64,000 nt of DNA from Bacteroidales bacterium (GTDB lineage Bacteria > Bacteroidota > Bacteroidia > Bacteroidales > Bacteroidaceae), in NCBI GenBank assembly GCA_004556745.1, contig SFFY01000004.1:1-64000 (forward strand), given 5' to 3'. This document shows positions 16,665-24,777 of this stretch, one piece after another. The notes beneath the pieces are model-generated. The model worked only from the letters and a program-made list of their open reading frames with translations. It was not told the DNA's origin and searched no databases. Numbering within the stretch: the first letter of the stretch is position 1; every line of letters begins with the position of its first letter. The position numbers were made by a program, and so were the translations under genes.

Positions 16665-17826
16665 CTTCAATGAGTTCTTTCGGAATTTCCGTGCGCGGCA
16701 CAAGTCCTTTCTTTTTCCAGCCTTCGAGTTGTGACACGATGTTGCCGCGCCCCGTGGAGAGTTGCTTCGAGGCCTCTTCGTAGGTGGCGGAAAGTTGGGA
16801 AATTCCGTTGCCGATCTTGACAAAATTCTGGGCAAACGTCACGAATTTCTTGTGAATCTTTTCTGCCGATTCGTAAATCTGGCTCACGTTCTGCTCGCGC
16901 AGGCTGCTCTGCCACAGGTTATAAGCCAGTTGCAACGCCATGAGCAGGTTGCCGGGATTGATCAGTATGACGTGGCTCTTGTAAGCGTCGACAGGCAAGG
17001 CGGGGTCGGCGGAAATGGCGGACATATAGGCGGCTTCCGACGGTACGAACATGAGAACGTAGCCGATGTTGTGCGCCACCAGTTTGTCGTAACTTTTCGC
17101 GCTCAACTCCTTGACGTGGGCGCGGAGGCTGCGCACGTGCTCTTTCAGGCAGGCTGCCTGTTCCTCCGGCGTCTGCGCCGAGGCGTAGCGCGTGTAGGCT
17201 ATGAGCGACACCTTCGAGTCGATGACCACCGCCCGCTGCTCGGGCAGATGCACCACGACATCGGGGATAAACTCGCGCCCCTCGTCGTCGCGCGTGCGGG
17301 CTTGCAGCGTGAAATCGCGTCCCGCCGTGAGGCCCGAGGCTTCGAGTATGTTGCGCAGCACGGCCTCGCCCCAGTTGCCCTGCGCCTTGTTGTTGGCGGT
17401 GAGCGCGCGCGCCAGTTCGCCGGCTTCGCGGCTCACGCTGGCTGTGGTGTCCATGAGTGCCTTGACGTACTTGTCCATCGCGGCGTGTCCGCTGACGAAG
17501 CGGTCGCGGAAGTCCTCGATGTCTTTGCCGAGCGGCGCGAGGAGGTCTTCGAGCGTGTGGAGATGCGCCTTGCGCAGGGCGGAGCTTTCGTGCTGTATGA
17601 GGTCTTCCGCCACGGCGCGAAACTCCGAGCGCAGGGCCGCCGCCTCTGCCTTGCGGTTTTCGGCGGCGTGGCGGCGCTCGCTTTCGAGCAGGGTGCGCGC
17701 CTGCACCTCCGCCTCTTTCAGACGCTGCATTTCGGCAGACGTGCGGCGGATATGAAAAAGCAGCCCGAGGAGAAATCCGGCTGCTATACTTAGGATAATG
17801 ATGAATGTCAGCGACAGGGGCGACAT
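16660..17826 (-). CDS. rmuC: DNA recombination protein RmuC
   Basis: 388 residues. An N-terminal membrane segment (about 5-24, LTFIIILSIAAGFLLGLLF) is followed by a long coiled coil (about 28-150) and the RmuC nuclease-like core: QGNWGEAVLRNILEASGL, DVVVHLPEQRAVVIDSKVSL and YVLMFVPSEAAYMSA. The core carries the PD-(D/E)XK-like acidic and Lys residues. RmuC is implicated in limiting inverted-repeat recombination and in handling stalled replication. That is notable in a window so rich in inverted repeats, though the link is only suggestive. The stop TAG lies within the AGTAGGGG edge of a palindromic repeat. Confidence 0.93.
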   Translation of the reverse strand: MSPLSLTFIIILSIAAGFLLGLLFHIRRTSAEMQRLKEAEVQARTLLESERRHAAENRKAEAAALRSEFRAVAEDLIQHESSALRKAHLHTLEDLLAPLGKDIEDFRDRFVSGHAAMDKYVKALMDTTASVSREAGELARALTANNKAQGNWGEAVLRNILEASGLTAGRDFTLQARTRDDEGREFIPDVVVHLPEQRAVVIDSKVSLIAYTRYASAQTPEEQAACLKEHVRSLRAHVKELSAKSYDKLVAHNIGYVLMFVPSEAAYMSAISADPALPVDAYKSHVILINPGNLLMALQLAYNLWQSSLREQNVSQIYESAEKIHKKFVTFAQNFVKIGNGISQLSATYEEASKQLSTGRGNIVSQLEGWKKKGLVPRTEIPKELIEE

Positions 17827-17876
17827 AGTTTTTAATAAAAATAGAAACCTTTTTAGTTCACAAATTATTTTTTTTA

Positions 17877-18179
17877 TTGCCCACGAATTTCACGAATTTA
17901 CACGAATCGTGTACTGCGTTTTAATGGCGACCTTTTAGGTCGCACTAATCACACGAATGCAATTAGTGAATATTCGTGCAAGCGAGTGCAATAGAGCATG
18001 CTCATATTGCCGAGCGCAGCCGAAAATATTGAATTTCCGTGCAAGCGAGTGCAATAGAGCTTGCTCATATTGCCGAGCGCAGCCGAAAATATTGAATTAG
18101 TGAAAATTCGTGCGACCGTACAGGTCGCCTTTTAATCATTGAAAAGAGTTCGTGAAAATTCGTGCAATTCGTGGGCAAT
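17877..18179. repeat. Inverted-repeat element F containing a 63-bp tandem duplication
   Basis: About 300 bases with ends TGCCCACGAATTTCACGAAT and ATTCGTGCAATTCGTGGGCA in inverse orientation. Nested GCGACC/GGTCGC hairpins lie inside each arm. The centre holds two 63-bp direct repeats (from 17975 and 18038), each a diverged D-type hairpin (GTGCAAGCGAGTGCAATAGAG ... TTGCCGAGCGCAGCC). It fills the space between rmuC and hisS and holds no gene. Confidence 0.7.
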
Positions 18180-18224
18180 AAATTCCGTGGGCAAAAATAA
18201 ATTAATTCGAGGACGAGAAATATT

Positions 18225-19586
18225 TTACCCCTCGATAATGGCGAGTGCTTCCTCAATCGAGAGCTGCTGCTGCTCGCCCGTCTCCATGTTTTTCAGAGTA
18301 AGGCGGTTTTCGGCCAGTTCGCTCTCGCCCACCAAGGCCACAAACGGAATGTGCTGCGCGTTGGCATAGGCCATCTGCTTCTTCATCTTCACCGTGTCGG
18401 GGTAAACCTCGGTGGAAACGCCCTTTTTGCGGGCCGCGGCGGCATATTCGAGGCAACGGGCCGCTTCGCGCTCGCCGAAATTGATGAAGAGCAGGCGCAC
18501 GCTGCCGGCAGTGTCGGAAGGATAAAGGTCGAGGCCATTGAGCACATCGTAGATGCGGTCTGCGCCGAAGGAGATACCCACGCCGCTAAGGCCCGGCATG
18601 CCGAAGATACCCGTGAGGTTGTCGTAGCGGCCGCCGCCCGTGATGCTGCCGATGGCGTAGTCGAGGGCTTTCACCTCGAAAATGCAACCCGTGTAGTAGT
18701 TTAGGCCGCGGGCGAGCGTGAGGTCGAGCTCAATCTCGTTGCGCAGCGAGCCGGCGGCGGCGAGCGTGTCGAGCACGAAAGCCACCTCGTCGCAGCCTTT
18801 CAGGCCCGTTTCGCTGGCGGCCAGCACCTCGCGCATCGTTGCCACCTTCTCGGCGTTGCTGCCTTTGAGGCCGATGATGGGTTGCAGCGTCTGCACTTGC
18901 TCGGCGTTGAGCCCGGCGGCGAGGAGTTCCTCGTTCACCTTCTCGAGGCCTATCTTGTCGAGCTTGTCGATGGCTACGGTGATGTCGATAATCTTGTCGG
19001 CTGCGCCGATGATTTCAGCAATTCCCGTGAGAATCTTGCGGTTGTTAATTTTGATGCTGACGCGGATGCCGAAGCGCGAGAATACCTCGTCGATGATTTG
19101 CATCAGTTCCACCTCATTGAGCAGAGAGTCCGAGCCTACTATATCGGCGTCGCACTGATAAAACTCGCGGTAGCGCCCTTTCTGCGGGCGGTCGGCACGC
19201 CAAACGGGCTGGATTTGATAGCGCTTGAAGGGCATCTGCAATTCCTCGCGGTGCTGCACCACGTAGCGGGCGAAGGGCACGGTGAGGTCGTAGCGCAGGC
19301 CTTTCTCGCAGAAGCGCGAGGCGAGGGCCGCCGCGCTCTTTTCGGCGTAGTCGTCGGTGGAAACAGCGTTTTTGAAGTCGCCCGAGTTCAAAATCTTAAA
19401 TAAGAGTTTGTCTCCTTCCTCTCCGTATTTGCCCATAAGGGTGGAGAGATTTTCAGTGGCGGGCGTTTCTATCTGCCGAAAGCCGTAGAGGGCATATACC
19501 TTACGGATAGTTTCAAAAATATAGTTGCGGCGCGCCATTTCAACGGGGCCGAAGTCGCGCGTGCCTTTGGGAATGGAGGGTTTCAT
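18225..19586 (-). CDS. hisS: Histidyl-tRNA synthetase
   Basis: 453 residues, close to the usual 420-460. Class II motifs are visible: PSIPKGTRDFGPVEM at the start, motif 2 around RYDLTVPFARYV and QPVWRADRPQKGRYREFYQCDADIVG, the histidine-binding LARGLNYYTGCIFEV, and motif 3 around GGGRYDNLTGIFG ... GVGISFGADRIYDVL. The C-terminal anticodon-binding domain spans about 355-450. It charges tRNA-His in the cytoplasm. It is flanked by repeat-rich gaps, with a palindrome at 19596-19620 just upstream of the start. Confidence 0.97.
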   Translation of the reverse strand: MKPSIPKGTRDFGPVEMARRNYIFETIRKVYALYGFRQIETPATENLSTLMGKYGEEGDKLLFKILNSGDFKNAVSTDDYAEKSAAALASRFCEKGLRYDLTVPFARYVVQHREELQMPFKRYQIQPVWRADRPQKGRYREFYQCDADIVGSDSLLNEVELMQIIDEVFSRFGIRVSIKINNRKILTGIAEIIGAADKIIDITVAIDKLDKIGLEKVNEELLAAGLNAEQVQTLQPIIGLKGSNAEKVATMREVLAASETGLKGCDEVAFVLDTLAAAGSLRNEIELDLTLARGLNYYTGCIFEVKALDYAIGSITGGGRYDNLTGIFGMPGLSGVGISFGADRIYDVLNGLDLYPSDTAGSVRLLFINFGEREAARCLEYAAAARKKGVSTEVYPDTVKMKKQMAYANAQHIPFVALVGESELAENRLTLKNMETGEQQQLSIEEALAIIEG

Positions 19587-19595
19587 GCTTGGGGT

Positions 19596-19620
19596 AAGTA
19601 GGGGCGTTTTGCAACACGCC
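19596..19620. repeat. Palindromic element E core
   Basis: AGTAGGGGCGTTTTGCAACACGCCC, a near-perfect palindrome, lies between the hisS start and the nuclease gene stop. It may act as a hairpin terminator for the nuclease gene. Confidence 0.6.
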
Positions 19621-19636
19621 CGGTTAATGAATGATT

Positions 19637-20767
19637 TTATTTGCTAACTTCTTTCACAAGATAAATATACGTGGGCAGGTGGTCGGAATAGCCGTTGAGC
19701 CATGCGCCGCCGGCGTGCGTGCGGAGCGTGTTGCCCTTGTAGCGTCCTTCCTGCTGGAAAAGATAGTCGCGCATGAAGACCTCGTTCTTATAGAACTTCA
19801 AAGTCTTGCGGTCGCTGCCGAGCAGATTGCCGCTAAACACGATTTGGTCGAACAGGTTCCACTTGCCGTCGTAGAGCAGCGTGCCCTGGCCCACCTTGTA
19901 AAGCATGTCCCACCAAGGATTAAACAGGTCGTTGTCCGCCTTGATGTCCTGCTTCTTGTGCTTGCACTGCAAAGAGCGCGTCATGCTCTTGTTGGCGGGG
20001 TCGTCGTTCATGTCGCCCATGATAACCACCTTTGCGCCTGGGTCTTGCTGCATCAGCGCCTCTTTGAGGGCATAGACCTGCTCGCCGGCGCGCTCGCGGG
20101 CTTCGCTGCCTGCCGCGCGCGAGGGCCAGTGATTGACGATAAAATGGAATTTCTCGCCGGCCAGTTTGCCGCTCATCACGAGAAAGCCGCGCGTGATGTG
20201 CGTGGTGTCGCCTTTAAGCTCGGTGTAGGCATGCACCTGCTTGTTTTCGTCCACATAGAAACCGAGGTCGACGTCCGGCTGATTTTTGTCCTTATAATAA
20301 TATGGTACGAGCATCGAGCTTTCGAGCGTGAAGAGGCGGGGGTTGTAGAAGAAAGCGCATTCCACGCCGCGGCGGTCGGGCCCGTCGTAGTGTACGATTT
20401 GCCAGCCGCGCTTTTGAAGTGCCGGCTGTTTCAGGAGGTCTTCGAGCACGTTGCGGTTTTCGATTTCCGACACTCCGATGACCGCCGGGCCGGCAGGAAG
20501 CTTGTCGGTGCAGAGTTCCGAGAGCACGCGCGACATGTTGCGGAGCTTTGCCTCGTACTTCATCTTGCCCCATTTGTTGCGCCCGTCGGGAAGAAATTCA
20601 TAATCGTTCTTGCCGGCATCGTGCAGCGTGTCGAACAGATTTTCAAGGTTGTAGAATGCCACGCCATAGAGCGCGTAACGCTTCTCGCCCTGCTGCGGAG
20701 CGGTGAACGAAGACAAAACCGCCGCCGAAAGGAGCAAGAATAAAAAGGAAAAAACAGTCTTTTTCAT
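19637..20767 (-). CDS. Secreted endonuclease/exonuclease/phosphatase (DNase I-like) protein
   Basis: 376 residues with a signal peptide ending near SSFTA (about 23). The DNase I-like fold is shown by FYNLENLFDT (about 38-47), the metal-binding Glu in VIGVSEIENR, the catalytic region RRGVECAFFY, NHWPSR, GDMNDDP and the C-terminal YSDHLP. Relatives are extracellular nucleases or phosphatases that need Mg2+ or Ca2+. It is divergent from the TonB-dependent receptor/lipoprotein/NUC1 nuclease run at 21.1-27.9 kb, which suggests a shared job in breaking down extracellular nucleic acid; that link is inference. The phosphodiester substrate is not proven from sequence. Confidence 0.88.
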   Translation of the reverse strand: MKKTVFSFLFLLLSAAVLSSFTAPQQGEKRYALYGVAFYNLENLFDTLHDAGKNDYEFLPDGRNKWGKMKYEAKLRNMSRVLSELCTDKLPAGPAVIGVSEIENRNVLEDLLKQPALQKRGWQIVHYDGPDRRGVECAFFYNPRLFTLESSMLVPYYYKDKNQPDVDLGFYVDENKQVHAYTELKGDTTHITRGFLVMSGKLAGEKFHFIVNHWPSRAAGSEARERAGEQVYALKEALMQQDPGAKVVIMGDMNDDPANKSMTRSLQCKHKKQDIKADNDLFNPWWDMLYKVGQGTLLYDGKWNLFDQIVFSGNLLGSDRKTLKFYKNEVFMRDYLFQQEGRYKGNTLRTHAGGAWLNGYSDHLPTYIYLVKEVSK

Positions 20768-20943
20768 ATCAAGGTAAAATCAGATGGCAAGGAGGGAGAA
20801 AGTACGGCGGGGGAAAAAGGAAAAACCGCACTTTCTGCTATTTGAGTGGCAAATTTCCAAAAAAAATCTGACAATAAAGGCGATTTTCTGCCTTAAAATG
20901 GCAATTTAATAAATTTGTAAAAGAGCGGACAAGAAATTTGTAC

Positions 20944-20951
20944 TACCTTTG
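20944..20951 (+). promoter_or_regulatory. -7 promoter box for the TonB-dependent receptor run
   Basis: TACCTTTG matches TAnnTTTG. The best upstream TTTG is at 20914-20917, giving a long 26-base spacer, so the -33 is weak. It implies a leader of about 135 bases before the ATG at 21091. Confidence 0.45.
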
Positions 20952-21090
20952 CACAGTTTCACAGCAGAAAGTTACGGAAAACTGCTGAAACGATACTATG
21001 AAAAGAGTGAAACGGACCGCCATTTCGTTAGCTCGCAAATCTGCATACTCAACAAATTTAAATATCAAATCATTCCACAAACCAACTTTT

Positions 21091-23766
21091 ATGAATAAAG
21101 GTCTAAAACTTGTGGCAGCGGCGTGGTGCTTTCTCGGAACGGCCTACGCGCAGCAGCCAAACGACAGCCTTTATGTAGCCGGCGACAACGCAGACTTTAC
21201 GTTTACAGAGTCGCAACTGGACGAGGACAACGATGCCCCGCAAACGGTGTCGTCAATCTCCTCGGAGCAAAACGATGCCTACCTTTCGGAGGTGGGCTAT
21301 CGCTTCTCGGCTATGCGTTTCAGGACGCGCGCCTATGACAACCAGTACAACAGCGTCTACATGAACGGCCTGAGGCTGAACGACTCCGAACTCGGACGCT
21401 TCAGCTACAGCATGATCGGCGGTATGAACGACGGCACGCGCAATAAAGAGGGCGTGACGGGATTCAACTACAACATGTTCGGCACCACCGGCATCGGCGG
21501 GGCGCAAAACATCAACACCCGCGCCTCGGCATTCGCACAGGGCAACAAAATCGCCCTATCGGGCTGCAACCGCAACTATGTGGCGCGCGGCATGTATACT
21601 TACGCTACCGGCCTCCTGCCCTCCGGCTGGGCTTTTGCCGGGACAGTGGGCTACCGCTGGTCGAAGGAGGGCGTGATTGAAGGCACGTTCTACAACTCGT
21701 TCAGTTATCTGCTTTCTGCCGAAAAGCGTTGGAACGACCACGCCCTTTCGCTCGTTACTTTCGGTTCGCCGACGGAGCGCGCGCAGCAGGGAGCTTCTAC
21801 CGAGGAAGCCTATTGGCTCGCCAACTCCCACTATTACAATCCCAACTGGGGTTATCAGGGCGGCGAGAAGCGCAATGCCCGCGTGGTGCACGACTATGAG
21901 CCGACGGCCATCCTTACTTGGGACTGGAAGATTAACGATGATATGAAACTCTCCACTTCGGCCGGCTTCAAGTATTCTATGTATAGCACCTCCGCGCTCG
22001 GTTGGAACGGCAACGCTTACGACCCGCGCCCCGACTATTACAAGAATCTGCCCTCTAGCACCTTTAATGTTTACGACACTGACGGGCAGAACAATCCCAA
22101 TTACCTTAACGAAAATCCTTGGTTCCTGGAAGAATACAATTCCCTTTATAATTATTGGACTTCCGACAAGGCCAACCGTCAGATTAACTGGGATCGCATG
22201 TATCTCGTCAATCAGGAACATGCTGCCACGGGCGGCGATGCGCTCTATTACGTGGAACGCCGCCACAACGACCAAATGGTGTTTGCCTTCAACTCGGCTT
22301 TCAATCACGCCGTCAATGAGCACAGCAAGTATGCCGTAGGCATTCAGCTCAACTCTACCAAAGGCATGCACTACAAAACGATGGACGACCTGCTCGGCGC
22401 TTTGCGCTACACCGACATCGATAAGTTCGCCGCACGCGACTACGGCGAAGGCAGCATTATGGCGCAGAACGACCTGAACAACCCCAACCGCCAAATCGGC
22501 GTGGGCGACAAGTTCGGATACAACTATAATATATATGTCAACCAAGCCCGCGCCTGGATGCAGTACCGCTACAACTACGGCGGCCTCACCTTCAACCTCG
22601 GCGCACACATCGACGGTACGCAGATGGAGCGCGAGGGTCTGATGCGCAACGGCCGCGCAGCCGACAATTCCTTTGGCAAGAGCGGCAAGGCAAGCTTCCT
22701 CGGCGGCGGCGGAAAGTTTGCGCTTAACTATCGCGTGGGTGCTGGCAACGACATCTTCGCGGGCATGAGCGCAGAGAGCAACGCCCCCTTGGCACGCAAC
22801 AGCTTCGTTGCGCCGCGCATGCAGAACAACTTCGTGGACAACCTCACCAACGAGCAGGTCTTCGGCGGCGAATTGGGCTGGAAGTTCCGCTTCGGTCCTG
22901 TGTCGGGTATCGTGAAGGGCTACTACACGCGCTTTAACAACGGCGTGGAGCAAACGGCTTTCTACAACGATGCTGAAGAACGCTTCACCTATCTTACTAT
23001 GACGGGCGTTGACCGCGAGCACTACGGCGTTGAGGCTTCTATCAACTGGCAGGTAACGAGCAAACTCTCTTTCAACCTTATGGGAACGTATGGCGAAGCC
23101 AAATACGTGAACAATCCTTTGGCGCAGCTCGCTTACGAAGGCATGGACGCCGCTACTATTCAGGATTTGAACCTTTGGGCAAATCCTGTGACGGGCGCCA
23201 ATATGCCGCTGCGCGTCATTGCCGAGGGTATGCGTGTGAGCGGCACTCCGCTCACGGCTGTAAGCCTTGCCGCAAATTATAACACCAACGGCTGGTTCTT
23301 TGAACTCGCCCTCAATTACTACGACCGCGTTTACGTGGGCTTCTCGCAGTACAACCGCCTCTCGAACGTGCTGAGCGCATACAAGCCCAACGGCGTGGAC
23401 GCAAACGGCAACGATACTTATTTGCCCACCAAGCAGGAACTCGAAACCAACGGCGGTATCCTCTTCGACGAAAGCGGCAACTTTGTGAAGGCCTACTCGC
23501 CCGAGCAGGAGAAGTTCGACGGCGGCTTTATGCTCGACGCTTCTATCGGCAAGTTCATACGCTTGAAGAAAGGCAAGAGCATCAGCATCAACCTTTCCTT
23601 GCAGAACATCACGAACAACCGTAACCTCCGCACCGGCGGCTACGAGCAAAACCGTGGCGACTACTATAACACTGGCGAAAAGCGTGCTTACGTGTTCTCG
23701 AAGAACTCTAAGTATTATTACGCCAACGCCATCAACGGTTTCCTCAATATCGGCTTCAAGTTCTAA
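21091..23766 (+). CDS. TonB-dependent receptor, outer membrane
   Basis: Start chosen at ATG 21091 (MNKGLKLVAAAWCFLGTAYAQ), giving 891 residues and a clean signal peptide; the frame is open back to 20998. A plug-like region (about 45-150) contains YNSVYMNGLRLND. The rest is a beta-barrel rich in Asn, Tyr and Gly, ending NGFLNIGFKF with terminal Phe. It lacks the usual N-terminal carboxypeptidase-regulatory domain of SusC proteins, and no SusD gene follows, so it is not a standard glycan-uptake pair. Two OB-fold/adhesin-like lipoproteins and a nuclease follow, suggesting import of nucleic-acid fragments or capture of a surface ligand (inference). Confidence 0.88.
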   Translation: MNKGLKLVAAAWCFLGTAYAQQPNDSLYVAGDNADFTFTESQLDEDNDAPQTVSSISSEQNDAYLSEVGYRFSAMRFRTRAYDNQYNSVYMNGLRLNDSELGRFSYSMIGGMNDGTRNKEGVTGFNYNMFGTTGIGGAQNINTRASAFAQGNKIALSGCNRNYVARGMYTYATGLLPSGWAFAGTVGYRWSKEGVIEGTFYNSFSYLLSAEKRWNDHALSLVTFGSPTERAQQGASTEEAYWLANSHYYNPNWGYQGGEKRNARVVHDYEPTAILTWDWKINDDMKLSTSAGFKYSMYSTSALGWNGNAYDPRPDYYKNLPSSTFNVYDTDGQNNPNYLNENPWFLEEYNSLYNYWTSDKANRQINWDRMYLVNQEHAATGGDALYYVERRHNDQMVFAFNSAFNHAVNEHSKYAVGIQLNSTKGMHYKTMDDLLGALRYTDIDKFAARDYGEGSIMAQNDLNNPNRQIGVGDKFGYNYNIYVNQARAWMQYRYNYGGLTFNLGAHIDGTQMEREGLMRNGRAADNSFGKSGKASFLGGGGKFALNYRVGAGNDIFAGMSAESNAPLARNSFVAPRMQNNFVDNLTNEQVFGGELGWKFRFGPVSGIVKGYYTRFNNGVEQTAFYNDAEERFTYLTMTGVDREHYGVEASINWQVTSKLSFNLMGTYGEAKYVNNPLAQLAYEGMDAATIQDLNLWANPVTGANMPLRVIAEGMRVSGTPLTAVSLAANYNTNGWFFELALNYYDRVYVGFSQYNRLSNVLSAYKPNGVDANGNDTYLPTKQELETNGGILFDESGNFVKAYSPEQEKFDGGFMLDASIGKFIRLKKGKSISINLSLQNITNNRNLRTGGYEQNRGDYYNTGEKRAYVFSKNSKYYYANAINGFLNIGFKF

Positions 23767-23781
23767 TACATATATATAAAT

Positions 23782-24759
23782 ATGACTACAATGAAAAAGA
23801 TATATTCTTTCCTGCTTGCCGCCTGCGCCGGGCTCTCGCTCGCTTCGTGCACGAACGAGGACATGGAGTCGCCCGCGCTGGATTATGAGCAGGCTTCGAT
23901 AACGTCGACGACCGATGTGGGCACGACCAACATCAAGATTGCCGCGCTCAAAGACAGATACGCCAGCACGTTCCGTCAGGCAAATGCTTGGCTGAAAATT
24001 GAAGAAGACCTCGTGTTCGAGGGCGTTGTCTGCGCCAACGACCGTGGCGGCGGACATTATCAGAGCATACTCCTGCGCGATATTGACAAGGAGGCAGGCA
24101 CCGACCAGTGCATTCAACTGGCCATCAAGAATACTTGCCTTTATCCTTACTTTAAGCTCGGTCAGCGCGTCAAGGTGAACCTCAATGGGCTGTACGTAGG
24201 TTGCTACGGCTATGTGCCCAAAGTGGGCCAGCCTTACCTTACTTCTAACGGCAATATGCGCCTTGGCCCCGTGCTTTTAAGCGATATAAAGACAAGGGTT
24301 CAGTTGCTCGGCATGCCCAACCCCGGCGCGCCCGAACTGGTGCCCCTCGAACCGGCCGACGAATGGTTTAAACAGAACATGACCTACAAGAACGTGCCCA
24401 TGCTCGCCAAGGTGACGGGAACGTTCGACGAGGTCTCCATTGCCAAAAAGAATACCGCCGCAGAAGGCGAGTTGGACGCTTATAAAGGACAGTATGAACC
24501 GCTGCCCAAAGTCTTTGCTCCGCTTGTGCTGCGCGATGACGGCTATGGCGTAGACCGTACGCTTGTGTTGCGCGACGGCAAAACAAAACTTTCTTTCCGT
24601 TCCAGCACCAGCTGCGAGTTTGCCAATGTGCCCCTGCCCGAGGACGAGCGTTCCTACACAGGTATGCTAAGTTTTTATGGCAGCGAGTGGCAGATGCAGC
24701 TCCGCTATTTTGAAGATATTTATCCCAATATCGAAATGCCGAACTACCAAAATCAGTAA
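23782..24759 (+). CDS. DUF5689-type surface lipoprotein
   Basis: 325 residues from 23782; an in-frame ATG at 23791 (MKKIYSF) is an equally good start. The lipobox SLASC places the lipidated Cys at residue 23. The acidic CTNEDME that follows resembles the export signal of surface lipoproteins in Bacteroidota. The body resembles DUF5689, predicted to be OB-fold-like beta structures: WLKIEEDLVFEGVVCANDRGG and LGQRVKVNLNGLYVG. Such domains accompany extracellular nucleases and TonB receptors. It lies 15 bases after the receptor gene and is clearly part of the same transcript. Binding of nucleic acid by the OB-like fold is possible but not shown. Confidence 0.82.
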   Translation: MTTMKKIYSFLLAACAGLSLASCTNEDMESPALDYEQASITSTTDVGTTNIKIAALKDRYASTFRQANAWLKIEEDLVFEGVVCANDRGGGHYQSILLRDIDKEAGTDQCIQLAIKNTCLYPYFKLGQRVKVNLNGLYVGCYGYVPKVGQPYLTSNGNMRLGPVLLSDIKTRVQLLGMPNPGAPELVPLEPADEWFKQNMTYKNVPMLAKVTGTFDEVSIAKKNTAAEGELDAYKGQYEPLPKVFAPLVLRDDGYGVDRTLVLRDGKTKLSFRSSTSCEFANVPLPEDERSYTGMLSFYGSEWQMQLRYFEDIYPNIEMPNYQNQ

Positions 24760-24777
24760 CAATAAAAACAACATAAA

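Noticed and set aside
20998..21090. Upstream start for the TonB-dependent receptor
   Set aside because: The added 31 residues lack a signal peptide, whereas ATG 21091 gives a standard one.
21091..23766. SusC of a glycan-utilisation locus
   Set aside because: No SusD gene follows, the N-terminal regulatory domain is missing and no glycoside hydrolase is in the run.
21556..24117. 853-residue minus-strand frame opposite the TonB-dependent receptor
   Set aside because: Spans two plus-strand genes and their gap; shadow frame.
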